Source: Rhodobiaceae bacterium UBA7378
Lineage (GTDB): Bacteria; Pseudomonadota; Alphaproteobacteria; RS24
Length of the DNA: 37,596 bases
NCBI GenBank assembly: GCA_002469805.1
Contig: DKNW01000002.1
Coordinates: forward strand, 1 to 37,596
Direction of reading: 5' to 3'
Below, piece after piece: positions 17,776 to 26,338 of the stretch. The position numbers were made by a program, and so were the translations under genes. The notes beneath the pieces are model-generated. The model made no database searches and had not been told where the DNA came from. It saw only the letters and a list, made by a program, of their open reading frames with translations. How positions within the stretch are numbered: position 1 is the stretch's first letter; each line of letters begins with the position of its first letter.

Positions 17776-20115
17776 TCAGTGTTTTTCGACATAGGCGTCG
17801 AGAACTTTTTTGCGGCCTGCTTTTTCAAAGCCTACAGTCAGCTTATTGCCTTCAATTGCCTCAATGCGTCCATAGCCAAATTTCTGGTGGAAGATACGCT
17901 CACCACGCGCGTACGGGCTGTCGATCATATTGGAGACGACCGGCTCAGCGCGTGCTTGAACAACCGGCGGGTCGCTCGGGCTGAAGCGGTTGCGATTGGC
18001 TTGCGCACGTTGCCAACCAGGGCTGTTATAGCTTGAGGTAGCAAAATCATTGGCAAACCTGCTTTGGCTGGCAAAGCCGTTACCGACATGTTCGGTGTCG
18101 CCAACTTCAACGTGGTCATTTGGCAATTCGTCGATGAAGCGCGATGGAATGGCCGAATTCCATTGGCCGTGCGTGCGGCGGTTGCCAGCAAAAGAAATCG
18201 TGGCGCGTTGGCGTGCGCGTGTCAGCCCGACATAGGCGAGGCGACGTTCCTCTTCTAGCCCCTTTGTCCCACTTTCATCGAGACTGCGTTGGTGCGGGAA
18301 AAGCCCCTCTTCCCAGCCGGGCAGAAAAACTGTGTCAAATTCGAGCCCTTTTGCGGCGTGCAGCGTCATTAGTGAAACTTTGTCATCATTTTCCTGCGTC
18401 TGCGTGTCCATCACCAGCGAAATATGCTCGAGATACGCCCCCATGGAGTCAAACTCATCCATGGAGCGCACAAGCTCTTTCAAGTTCTCAAGTTTGCCCG
18501 GTGCTTCGGGCGATTTATCGGCTTGCCACATGGCCGTGTAACCGCTTTCGTCCAGAACCAGTTCGGCAAGTTCGGTATGGGTCATAGACGTTACCAACCC
18601 GCGCCAGCGCTCAACCGACTGAATAAATCCGTTCAATGAGCGCCGCGCTGCAGGCTTAAGCTCGTCGGTTTCCACGAGTTGCATGGCCGCGCGATATAGT
18701 GATGTGCTCTGCCGACGGGCCGCATCATGCAGTGTTTGCAGGGCGACATTTCCGAGCCCGCGACGCGGCTTGTTACAAATGCGTTCAAATGCCAAATCAT
18801 CGTCGGCCTGCGCGATAAGTCTGAAATAGGCATTGGCATCGCGTATCTCGGCGCGTTCATAAAACCGTGGCCCCCCGATCACGCGGTAGGGAACGCCCAG
18901 CGAAATGAACCGGTCTTCAAATTCGCGCATTTGAAAACTCGCCCGCACCAAAATAGCTATCTCGTTCAATAGCCTGCCAGCCCGCTGATGCGCCTCGATA
19001 TCATCGCCAGTTAAGCGCGCTTCCTCATCGCCGTCCCAAACGCCGCGCACGGTAACTTTCTCGCCCTCGGTTTGGTCAGTCCATAGCGTTTTACCAAGGC
19101 GACCTTCATTAGCTTGTATAAGCCCTGAAGCGGCCCCTAATATATGCCCTGTCGAGCGATAATTGCGTTCAAGTCGGATCACCTGCGCGCCTGTGAAATC
19201 GCGCTCAAAGCGTAAAATATTATCCACCTCGGCACCGCGCCAGCCATAGATCGACTGGTCGTCATCGCCGACACAGCAAATATTATTATGCGCCTGCGCA
19301 AGCAGTCTCAGCCATAAATATTGCACCGCATTGGTGTCTTGATATTCGTCAACCAGAATATGCTTGAACTTTTGTTGATATTCAACGAGCACGGCATCGT
19401 TTTCCCGGAACAGCCGCAGGCACTCCAGCAAAAGGTCACCAAAGTCAGCGGCATTCAGAATTTTCAGCCTTTGCTGATATTGCGTATAAATTTTGCCGCC
19501 AAGACCGTTGGCGAAAAATCCGGCTTCGCTGTCGGGCACGTCATCCGGTGTCCACCCTCGGTTTTTCCAGCGATCAACTAGCCCGGCCATCTGGCGTGCG
19601 GGCCATCTTTTTTCATCAATGTTTTCAGCCTGAATGATTTGCTTCAAAAGTCGAATCTGGTCGTCTGTATCGAGAATAGTGAAATCGGGGCGCAGGTCTA
19701 CAAGCTCGGCATGACGGCGCAAAATTCGTACCGATATTGAGTGAAACGTTCCTAGCCAGCCCATGCCCTCAACAGTCTCGCCAACCAACGAACTAATTCG
19801 TTCTTTCATCTCGCGCGCAGCTTTATTGGTGAAGGTGACCGCGAGTATCTGGCTGGGCCATGCCTGACCGGTCACGATTTTATGAGCAATTCGCGTTGTA
19901 AGGGCGCGGGTTTTGCCTGTGCCTGCCCCAGCGAGAAGCAAAAGCGGGCCATCGTCAGCCATGACAGCTGCCCGCTGCTCCTCATTAAGGCCATCCAGCA
20001 TGGGGCCAGCGCGCCGGGCATCCATAGCCGCCCGGGCTGCGGACGAAATTGAGCCGGGTTGCGCCGGTGCGGGGGGTGGCGTATCGGACCCCAGGTCGAA
20101 CGGATCATTTTCCAT
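17776..20115 (-). CDS. uvrD: ATP-dependent DNA helicase, PcrA/UvrD family
   Basis: This superfamily 1A helicase unwinds 3'-to-5' in nucleotide excision and mismatch repair and displaces RecA. In the 779-residue protein I see Walker A AGAGTGKT (residues 62-69), motif II VDEYQDTN, motif III GDDDQSIYGWRGA, motif IV LERNYRST, motif V TLHAAKGLEFDTVFLPGWEEGLFPH, and motif VI YVGLTRAR. The C-terminus carries the PcrA-type RNA polymerase-binding Tudor-like domain (HQKFGYGRIEAIEGNKLTVGF). An acidic/Pro-rich N-terminal extension of about 35 residues precedes the helicase core. No clear Shine-Dalgarno is seen before the ATG. Divergent from the AsmA gene across 128 bases. It could equally be named pcrA. 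Confidence 0.95.
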   Translation of the reverse strand: MENDPFDLGSDTPPPAPAQPGSISSAARAAMDARRAGPMLDGLNEEQRAAVMADDGPLLLLAGAGTGKTRALTTRIAHKIVTGQAWPSQILAVTFTNKAAREMKERISSLVGETVEGMGWLGTFHSISVRILRRHAELVDLRPDFTILDTDDQIRLLKQIIQAENIDEKRWPARQMAGLVDRWKNRGWTPDDVPDSEAGFFANGLGGKIYTQYQQRLKILNAADFGDLLLECLRLFRENDAVLVEYQQKFKHILVDEYQDTNAVQYLWLRLLAQAHNNICCVGDDDQSIYGWRGAEVDNILRFERDFTGAQVIRLERNYRSTGHILGAASGLIQANEGRLGKTLWTDQTEGEKVTVRGVWDGDEEARLTGDDIEAHQRAGRLLNEIAILVRASFQMREFEDRFISLGVPYRVIGGPRFYERAEIRDANAYFRLIAQADDDLAFERICNKPRRGLGNVALQTLHDAARRQSTSLYRAAMQLVETDELKPAARRSLNGFIQSVERWRGLVTSMTHTELAELVLDESGYTAMWQADKSPEAPGKLENLKELVRSMDEFDSMGAYLEHISLVMDTQTQENDDKVSLMTLHAAKGLEFDTVFLPGWEEGLFPHQRSLDESGTKGLEEERRLAYVGLTRARQRATISFAGNRRTHGQWNSAIPSRFIDELPNDHVEVGDTEHVGNGFASQSRFANDFATSSYNSPGWQRAQANRNRFSPSDPPVVQARAEPVVSNMIDSPYARGERIFHQKFGYGRIEAIEGNKLTVGFEKAGRKKVLDAYVEKH

Positions 20116-20229
20116 ATTACGTCGTACTCAATTGATTCTGTCTTCAGTATATCATGTGTTGGATGCTTCACGGCGTTTGTGCCGCCACGCGTCTATATTA
20201 TGCTAGTATAGTCCCTCTAATTGAATTCA

Positions 20230-20235
20230 GGGAGG
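20230..20235 (+). promoter_or_regulatory. Ribosome binding site fixing the AsmA-family start
   Basis: GGGAGG at 20230-20235 lies 8 bases before the ATG at 20244. It decides the start, because the frame itself is open from 20154. That longer reading would put 30 non-signal residues ahead of the membrane-anchor helix. Confidence 0.8.
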
Positions 20236-20243
20236 TTTTCGCG

Positions 20244-23200
20244 ATGCGCTTGCGGCTGTTGACATTTTTGTCCGTTATCACGATTACCATTTCAGCCGCG
20301 TTTCTTTTGCCATACACGATTGATCTTGACGCCCAGCGCGACCAGATTGCAAAGCAAATTAGCCGCGATACGGGCATGGATGTGACCTTGCAGGGGCCGA
20401 TCGGGTTGCGCATTTTGCCAAAGCCTGCACTGAGATTCGAAAACGTTTTAACAACCAAATCAGAGCGCAGCACCGGCCAAAACATATCACTTGTAATTGC
20501 CGCTGGTACCGTCGAGATGGGTGTATCTCTTTTGGCGCTTCTGGACGGCGAACTGAAGGTGCGGGATGTGGCTTTGGGGCAGGCTAAAGTCCGCGTCGTG
20601 GGCCTTGAGGATGCAAGCGGGATCATGAGAGCCTTGCGGCTTTTTCCCGCGCCGGTGGTCATGTTCTCCGACCTGCAGCTCGTTTTAACACAAAGCGAGG
20701 GCACAGCATTGCGCTTTGATCACCTGAACGGAAAAATTTCCGCCGATGCCACAGACGGCCCGTTCCGCATAACATTGAACCGGCAAGGGCGCGGTATACA
20801 GCCATTATCGCTTGATGCGCGAATCGGCAGTTTTGTAACGAACCGCCTACCGCTCCGGTTGGTGGCGCGTGCAGGCACGAGCAGTGTGGTGAAGTTTAAC
20901 GGGTTTTTGAACCAGCGCCCGAACGCCATGGTCGAGGGCGAGGTTTCCATAATCGACCGGCGTTTACTCCCCGAATTTCTTGCGAAAATGGCGCTTCAAA
21001 CAGCCCATCTGCCGTCGCAAGCGGCTAGCATGAATGGCCTCATCCAGATCACCCAGACGGGCTTTTTCGCTGACAATCTGGAAATCGGTGGTCTGAACAC
21101 AAAGTTCCAGTCTCAGCTGCGTGGGCTATGGCCAAAAGTAAAAGGTCGTGCCGTTCAGGTTAGTGCGCGCCTCAGTGCCGATGAAATCGATCTTGACCTC
21201 ATCCAGCCTTTCCCAAGCATCAACGCATCTCCTGCCGCTCTCACATCGGGGCCGATCACGCCACCCATGGAGCGGGCGGATGAACAACATGACCAGTTAG
21301 CCAGCCTGCTGCCGGCAATCGACATCGATGCGCGGGTGCTGGCCGGTCGGTTCTCGCTCGGTGAGGAGGTCGGGCGCAATCTCGTTATTGATTTCGCAAC
21401 TCTGAAAAAGGGCATTCGCCTCAACCGGCTCAGTGCCGATTTGCCGTTTAACTCCTCAATATTGGCCGCCGCGGAGATTACCGGCCTCGGGAGGGCTGTC
21501 CGACTGTCGGGCGATATGGCTGTACGCAGTTCTGATAGTCTCGCTGCCTTGCTATGGCTCGGCACACAGTTCGGATACGATTTGTCATTTGTCGCGGAAA
21601 CCGTCGACGAACCCTCGGTACAACGCACCGGGCTTGTAACCGAGTTTGCGGTCGGGCCGGAAGCGATACGCCTCACCGGGCTCGCGGGGCGCATCGGCGA
21701 TGAGCAGATCGAATTAGATCTGGTGATGTCGCGCACTGAAGCTTTGAGTGGGCATCTTGATTTGCGCCTCTCGCAAGCGAATTTAGCCATTCTGGGGCTA
21801 ATGGAAGATATGAAGCTGTCGCGCCAGTCGCCGTTTTTCCCGCTCGATTTGCCGGTGAGGAAATGGCTTGAAACCGTGCTGAATCCGACCAGAGATATTC
21901 GCGATTTCAGTTTTACGTTGCGCAGCAATGATGTGCGCGCCGAAGATATAAAGCTGGGGCCAATGGTGGTAAGCGGGCGCATCGCTGGCGACCGACTGGA
22001 TCTACGCCGTCTCCAGTTTGAGAATTATCTGGATTCTCGTGTCGCACTAACCGGCACACTGCATCATGACGGGCAAGCCGTTGACGGGTCGCTGGATGTG
22101 ACACTGGACACGCTCGACGCATCACAAATATTGGCACCGCTCAAGACAGGGCTGAAGCCCTTTTTCTTCGATATCTCGGGACCGTTGGCGCTGACATCGA
22201 CATGGTTGTTGACGGCGCGCGACCATCCCGACTGGCCCAATGCTATCATCACCGGCAGCGGGCGTGCGGGGGAACTCAAGGTCGACTTCGATATGCGCAC
22301 GCCGGTGCGCGATTTTGTTCTGGACGCTGCCGGCACACGCTTTGAACTGGCATTGAAAGGGTCGGGGAGTGAATTGTCCGCGCGCCTTGGTTTACCGATC
22401 CCGCGTACATCAGATGAAGAGGCTGTGCTGTCGCTATCGAGCGATGCGCAGCCTGGCTCGGTGTCTGTACTGGAGGCGGGGCTGACGTTGAATGATGACC
22501 AGTTTTCGCTGTCTGGTGCCATGCGGCCTGGGCCAACCGGACGGCGCGTTGAGGGACGCTTGATCGGGTCGGGCGCCAATATTCTTCCCTATCTTGGTCT
22601 GGTACGCGACACCGGCGATGGCGTGGCGTTTGATGGCGATGCCCAAATCGTATTGCGGCAGGATGGCATTAGTTTTTCGAATATCGATCTGGGTTTAGGT
22701 GCAGGGCGTCTAACGGGAGAGGGTGCTGTCGATTTCACCGCATTACGCAGCAATCTGACGGCCAATATGCTCATCGATGCGCTTGACCTTGATCCGTTCC
22801 TGCCGCATTTCAGTTCACAGACGGGCTGGTCAGAGAATGAGATTGCGTGGGGGATGCTGGGTGCTAGTGACGCCAATTTGCAAATACGGCTTGCGAATGC
22901 AGCTTTTCTCGGCCTGCCGATTGACGATCTGCGCGCCAATATCAGGTTGGTTGAAGGTGTGCTGGAAGCGCCCGATATTATTGCTGATTTTCTAGGCGGG
23001 CAGGTTGAGTTTGACTTGCAGGCTGAGGGTGGTGAGCTGACGCCATCTTTTACAGCGGCTGGCAATTTCACAACCTTGCAGCCCGAAGCATTGCTCACGC
23101 TAGCTTATGATCGCGCTATAATACGGGCACCCATGTCTGGAAATTTTGCTCTGCAAGGGCGCGGTAAATCAACCCGCGATATTTTCGCTTCGTTGGCAGG

Positions 23201-23582
23201 CGCGGCGCAAGTGGAGGTCTTGGAAGGGTCGTTTAACCTGTTTAATATGCGCCAATTGCGCAATGCGGTGGCGAATTCTGAAGGTGGGTCACAAAATGTG
23301 GTGCCAGAGGCGCTGTTCTGGCAGGGGCAAGAATATTTTAATCGAGGGTTGGGCGTTTTTACTTTTCGCGATGGGCGGCTTGAGACAAGTGCCGCCGAAT
23401 TACTGCGCAGCAATGACCGGGTTCTAGGAAAAATAGGCGGGCAGTTTGATTTTGTCGAAAGGTGGGTCAGCGCGCGCGCGCAGTTTTATGACGCGGCGGG
23501 TAGCGACATGCTCACGATTGATATGTCAGATACCATTGATGCGCCGGCCTTTAATGTTTTGTGGAGCGCGGCGCTTCAATAG
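20244..23582 (+). CDS. AsmA family protein (large, membrane anchored)
   Basis: AsmA-like proteins are inner-membrane-anchored periplasmic proteins of the bridge-like lipid transfer superfamily (AsmA, TamB, YhdP), implicated in phospholipid supply to the outer membrane. The 1112-residue protein starts with an N-terminal transmembrane or signal anchor at about residues 5-23. The AsmA-type opening IDLDAQRDQIAKQISRDTG, then LQGPIGLRILPKPALRFENV, is characteristic. A very long beta-rich repeat-like region follows. The C-terminal AsmA_2-type part contains TAAGNFTTLQPEALLTLAYD, RGKSTRDIFASLAGAAQVEVLEG and the region near FDFVERWVSARAQFYD. The start rests on the GGGAGG site. No partner gene is adjacent. 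I cannot tell which AsmA subfamily it belongs to. Confidence 0.88.
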   Translation: MRLRLLTFLSVITITISAAFLLPYTIDLDAQRDQIAKQISRDTGMDVTLQGPIGLRILPKPALRFENVLTTKSERSTGQNISLVIAAGTVEMGVSLLALLDGELKVRDVALGQAKVRVVGLEDASGIMRALRLFPAPVVMFSDLQLVLTQSEGTALRFDHLNGKISADATDGPFRITLNRQGRGIQPLSLDARIGSFVTNRLPLRLVARAGTSSVVKFNGFLNQRPNAMVEGEVSIIDRRLLPEFLAKMALQTAHLPSQAASMNGLIQITQTGFFADNLEIGGLNTKFQSQLRGLWPKVKGRAVQVSARLSADEIDLDLIQPFPSINASPAALTSGPITPPMERADEQHDQLASLLPAIDIDARVLAGRFSLGEEVGRNLVIDFATLKKGIRLNRLSADLPFNSSILAAAEITGLGRAVRLSGDMAVRSSDSLAALLWLGTQFGYDLSFVAETVDEPSVQRTGLVTEFAVGPEAIRLTGLAGRIGDEQIELDLVMSRTEALSGHLDLRLSQANLAILGLMEDMKLSRQSPFFPLDLPVRKWLETVLNPTRDIRDFSFTLRSNDVRAEDIKLGPMVVSGRIAGDRLDLRRLQFENYLDSRVALTGTLHHDGQAVDGSLDVTLDTLDASQILAPLKTGLKPFFFDISGPLALTSTWLLTARDHPDWPNAIITGSGRAGELKVDFDMRTPVRDFVLDAAGTRFELALKGSGSELSARLGLPIPRTSDEEAVLSLSSDAQPGSVSVLEAGLTLNDDQFSLSGAMRPGPTGRRVEGRLIGSGANILPYLGLVRDTGDGVAFDGDAQIVLRQDGISFSNIDLGLGAGRLTGEGAVDFTALRSNLTANMLIDALDLDPFLPHFSSQTGWSENEIAWGMLGASDANLQIRLANAAFLGLPIDDLRANIRLVEGVLEAPDIIADFLGGQVEFDLQAEGGELTPSFTAAGNFTTLQPEALLTLAYDRAIIRAPMSGNFALQGRGKSTRDIFASLAGAAQVEVLEGSFNLFNMRQLRNAVANSEGGSQNVVPEALFWQGQEYFNRGLGVFTFRDGRLETSAAELLRSNDRVLGKIGGQFDFVERWVSARAQFYDAAGSDMLTIDMSDTIDAPAFNVLWSAALQ

Positions 23583-23626
23583 CTCAGTTTGGCGGCGCAA
23601 TTAAACCGGCGGATGAAGCTGTAGAG

Positions 23627-23875
23627 TTAAGATGCGCGATACCAGTTCAAGATGGCGACCCGCAGCGCACTGGTAAGACTACCACTGCGCTCGCATGCGT
23701 CGATCTCGGCAATCATGTCCGTGACCGACATTTCGCGCGTGCGCGCCATATCTGCCAGGGCTGCCCAGAAGCTCGGTTCCAGCGAAATGCTGGTGGCGTG
23801 ACCGGCAATGTTTATTGAGCGTTTGGTCGGTTTTTCCAATGCCGCATTATCCCTTTCGCACAGACCCTTTTGCAA
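23627..23875 (-). CDS. Ribbon-helix-helix domain protein (RHH_4 type), TTG start
   Basis: This 82-residue protein resembles the small RHH_4 family common beside fumC and sspB in alphaproteobacteria (from memory). The core KRSINIAGHATSISLEPSFW, followed by a Ser-rich turn and helix MARTREMSVTDMIAEIDA, fits a beta-strand plus two helices DNA-binding fold. I chose the TTG at 23873-23875 because GGAGG (minus strand of 23881-23885) stands exactly 5 bases upstream. No ATG exists before the conserved core, and a second TTG occurs 11 codons in. The gene starts 23 bases after the fumC stop and is probably cotranscribed with it. The target or function of this family is not established. Confidence 0.8.
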   Translation of the reverse strand: MQKGLCERDNAALEKPTKRSINIAGHATSISLEPSFWAALADMARTREMSVTDMIAEIDACERSGSLTSALRVAILNWYRAS

Positions 23876-23898
23876 AGACCCCTCCGCGAAATCTCTGC

Positions 23899-25290
23899 TT
23901 ATTTGGGCGCGATCATGTCTTCTGGGCGCACAATCGCGTCAAACTCGGCATCAGTGACATAGCCACCGCCAACTGCTTCTTCGCGCAGCGTTGTGCCGTT
24001 CTTATGCGCGGTTTTGGCAATAATAGTCGCGTTGTCATAGCCAATCTTCGGCGCGAGTGCGGTAACCAGCATGAGCGAGCGTTCCATAAGCGTCGTGATG
24101 TTGGTTTCGTTTGCCTGAATGCCGGCAACGCAATTATCCGTAAAGCTGATGGCCGCATCGCCGATTAACCGCATTGACTGGATAAGATTATAAGCCATTA
24201 CCGGTTTAAAAACATTTAACTCCATATGCCCTTGCGCCCCTGCAACAGACACAGTTGTGTGATTTCCCATTACCTGCGCGCACACCATGGTTAAGGCTTC
24301 GCACTGGGTCGGGTTCACCTTACCTGGCATGATGGAAGATCCAGGCTCGTTTTCCGGTAGGCTTAATTCACCCAGCCCCGAACGTGGGCCTGATCCCAAC
24401 AGACGAATATCATTGGCGATTTTATTCAGCGACACGGCCACTGTGTTAAGCATGCCAGACATCTCGACCAGCGCGTCATGCGCGGCGAGAGCTTCGAACT
24501 TGTTTTCTGCCGTTACAAAATCAAGGCCGGTAAAGCCCGCAACTTCGGCGGCAAATGCTTCAGCAAATCCCGGCTTGGCATTGAGGCCGGTGCCGACCGC
24601 CGTGCCACCTTGGGCCAGTGCTAGCAAGCGTGGCAGGGAAGCACGCACCCGCTCAAGGCCGTATTTCAGTTGAGTCGCATAGCCTGAAAACTCCTGGCCC
24701 AATGTCAGCGGCGTTGCATCCTGCAAATGCGTCCGGCCGATTTTCACAATGCCTTGCCACGCGTCAGATTTCGCCGCGAGCGCTTGATGCAAATGTTCTA
24801 GCGCGGGCACGAGGCGACCGGCTGCTTCTTCGGCGGCAGCAATATGCATGGCGGTGGGAAAGGTGTCATTGGATGACTGGCTGCGATTGCAATGATCGTT
24901 CGGATGTACCGGCGCCTTTGATCCCATTTCGCCGCCCATGATTTCAATGGCACGGTTCGAGATCACTTCATTGGCATTCATGTTTGATTGCGTACCAGAG
25001 CCGGTTTGCCAGACAACCAGCGGGAAATGGTCGTTGAGCGCACCATTGGCGACTTCCGTTGCAGCTGTCACGATCGCGTTACCAATGTCAGCTTCTAGAT
25101 TGTCGAGCTGCATATTGGCTTTGGCCGCGGCCATTTTAACAATGCCCAGCGCGCGAATGAGAGGCAATGGCATGGTTTCATTGCCGATTTTAAAGTTGCC
25201 GAGTGAACGCTGTGTCTGGGCACCCCAATATTTGTCCGCGGGGACTTCTAAGGGGCCAAAACTGTCTGTTTCCGTGCGTGTATCTGTCAT
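23899..25290 (-). CDS. fumC: Class II fumarate hydratase FumC
   Basis: FumC interconverts fumarate and L-malate in the TCA cycle. It is the oxygen-stable, iron-free homotetrameric type. The 463-residue product matches the family length (E. coli 467). It shows TGSGTQSNMNANEV (97-110), QSSNDTFPTA, the catalytic-base region GRTHLQDATPLTLGQE (His188) and the lyase superfamily signature GSSIMPGKVNP at 317-327 with the catalytic serine loop. A strong AGGAGGG ribosome binding site precedes the ATG. The gene lies between sspB upstream and the ribbon-helix-helix gene downstream, all on the minus strand, with an 80-base gap to sspB. Confidence 0.96.
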   Translation of the reverse strand: MTDTRTETDSFGPLEVPADKYWGAQTQRSLGNFKIGNETMPLPLIRALGIVKMAAAKANMQLDNLEADIGNAIVTAATEVANGALNDHFPLVVWQTGSGTQSNMNANEVISNRAIEIMGGEMGSKAPVHPNDHCNRSQSSNDTFPTAMHIAAAEEAAGRLVPALEHLHQALAAKSDAWQGIVKIGRTHLQDATPLTLGQEFSGYATQLKYGLERVRASLPRLLALAQGGTAVGTGLNAKPGFAEAFAAEVAGFTGLDFVTAENKFEALAAHDALVEMSGMLNTVAVSLNKIANDIRLLGSGPRSGLGELSLPENEPGSSIMPGKVNPTQCEALTMVCAQVMGNHTTVSVAGAQGHMELNVFKPVMAYNLIQSMRLIGDAAISFTDNCVAGIQANETNITTLMERSLMLVTALAPKIGYDNATIIAKTAHKNGTTLREEAVGGGYVTDAEFDAIVRPEDMIAPK

Positions 25291-25369
25291 GACGCTTCCC
25301 TCCTAACACCTATCCTGCGGGTCTAGCATGACAAGCGACACGCGCCAAGCGACCGCGTGCTTTTTTGCC

Positions 25370-25894
25370 TTATTTGTCGCGAAACGTATCGAGGCTCACG
25401 ACCTCGCCAGTTTTTGGTGTTTCGGCGTCCGAATTATCGCCATCAGCGGCTTCACCAGAAGGGCCATCTGCCGCGTCAGCGTCGGTTGTCTCTTCGCCAT
25501 TTTTCGGAGCAGCGGGTTTGGCTGAAGCCAGCATCCGCTCTTGATTGGAAGGAAACCGCAAGCCGAACTCAACCGATGGATCAAAGAAAGCCAGCACGGT
25601 GGCGAAGGGAATACGCAGCGTCCTCACGGTGCCATCAAAAGCCAGATCGACCGAGAAGCCTGTGTCGGATACGCTTAAATTTTCGAACTGATGCTGCAGA
25701 ACAATGGTCATCTCATCGCTCTGTTTGACGCGCAAATCGTCTGGTATTTCTACCGTCGGATGCTGCGGCGCGAAAGTGATGTAGAAGTGATGTTCGCCCG
25801 GCAATCCGTCTGTCGCGACGCTCTCCAACGCGTCGCGCACTATGCCCATCATGGCGTTATGGGTCATGTTCTGATAATCAAGTTTCTGCGTCAT
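25370..25894 (-). CDS. sspB: SspB, ClpXP adaptor (alphaproteobacterial type)
   Basis: SspB binds the tmRNA-encoded degradation tag and hands tagged proteins to the ClpXP protease. The 174-residue protein has the folded tag-binding core at about residues 1-117 (starting LDYQNMTHNAMMGIVRDAL, with FYITFAPQHPTVEIPDDL). A disordered acidic linker follows at about 120-163, and then a conserved C-terminal tail EVVSLDTFRDK (164-174), expected to dock on the ClpX zinc-binding domain. I chose the ATG at 25894. The frame stays open ten codons further but into a spacer. Only about 35 bases separate it from the end of the ssrA gene on the same strand, so adaptor and tag RNA may be cotranscribed. Confidence 0.9.
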   Translation of the reverse strand: MTQKLDYQNMTHNAMMGIVRDALESVATDGLPGEHHFYITFAPQHPTVEIPDDLRVKQSDEMTIVLQHQFENLSVSDTGFSVDLAFDGTVRTLRIPFATVLAFFDPSVEFGLRFPSNQERMLASAKPAAPKNGEETTDADAADGPSGEAADGDNSDAETPKTGEVVSLDTFRDK

Positions 25895-25929
25895 TTTTGA
25901 ACCTACGCCGCGACATCTGGGCAAAAGAA

Positions 25930-26250
25930 ATAATGGAAGGCTTCTGTTGCCAGGTGCCTCCCGAACCCCGCCAGCACCTGCGACGGTGATGGACTTAAAT
26001 GAAGTTTAGGCGCTGACTATGCAGCGACTGCTACTTCCGCGTAGTTGTCATTTGCAACTATCATAATGGCCCGATAACGGTGGGTACCATGCCGAGCGAC
26101 GGAAACATCCTTTACGCCCTCGTCGATCCTGGTTCGCCCCCAAAAGCCGACATATATGCCGGAAAAAGATGGTGGAGGCGCCGGGTACTGCCCCCGGGTC
26201 CGATGGGTTTATTGCGAAGCCCGTGTATCGCCATAGTCGGCAAGCCGACA
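25930..26250 (-). ncRNA. ssrA: Circularly permuted two-piece tmRNA (ssrA)
   Basis: tmRNA rescues stalled ribosomes and tags the nascent chain. On the minus strand the acceptor piece comes first. It ends in CGCCTCC-ACCA at 26180-26170, after a T arm with stem CCGGG/CCCGG. A 28-base intervening segment (26169-26142) that can fold into a CCGGCA/UGUCGG hairpin follows. The coding piece then begins GGGGGCG at 26141-26135. The two pieces pair as a 7-base-pair acceptor stem with a G3-U70 wobble, the alanine identity element. The tag reading frame is at 26055-26017. A pseudoknot-forming hairpin CAGGTGC/GCACCTG lies downstream, and GAAGCC near the 3' end can pair with GGCTTC of the acceptor piece. The outer ends are approximate. 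The hairpin GTCGGC/GCCGAC at 26236-26249 probably belongs to the precursor. Confidence 0.93.
26017..26055 (-). other. tmRNA tag reading frame (ANDNYAEVAVAA, stop)
   Basis: The resume codon is GCA at 26055-26053. Translation gives twelve residues, ANDNYAEVAVAA, then TAG at 26019-26017. With the alanine carried by tmRNA itself the full tag is AANDNYAEVAVAA. This is one residue shorter than the Caulobacter tag (AANDNFAEEFAVAA) as I remember it. The AANDN start is the part contacted by SspB, and the terminal AVAA is a ClpX-type degron. Confidence 0.93.
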
Positions 26251-26338
26251 ACGGAGATATAACATTCTTCACAGTAAAATCATAGTGTTTAGCCAAAACC
26301 CATTGCGCGGCGCGTGCAGAATCGTAAATGATGCACCT

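Noticed and set aside
23583..23626. tRNA-like string (agctcag) just after the AsmA-family gene
   Set aside because: No cloverleaf can be built in 44 bases; it is an accidental match to a D-arm sequence.
25339..25366. Terminator-like hairpin CACGCG/CGCGTG followed by a T-run on the + strand between fumC and sspB
   Set aside because: Both neighbouring genes are on the minus strand. Read in their direction the hairpin has no T-run, so it cannot terminate sspB. It might stop antisense transcripts, but nothing supports that.
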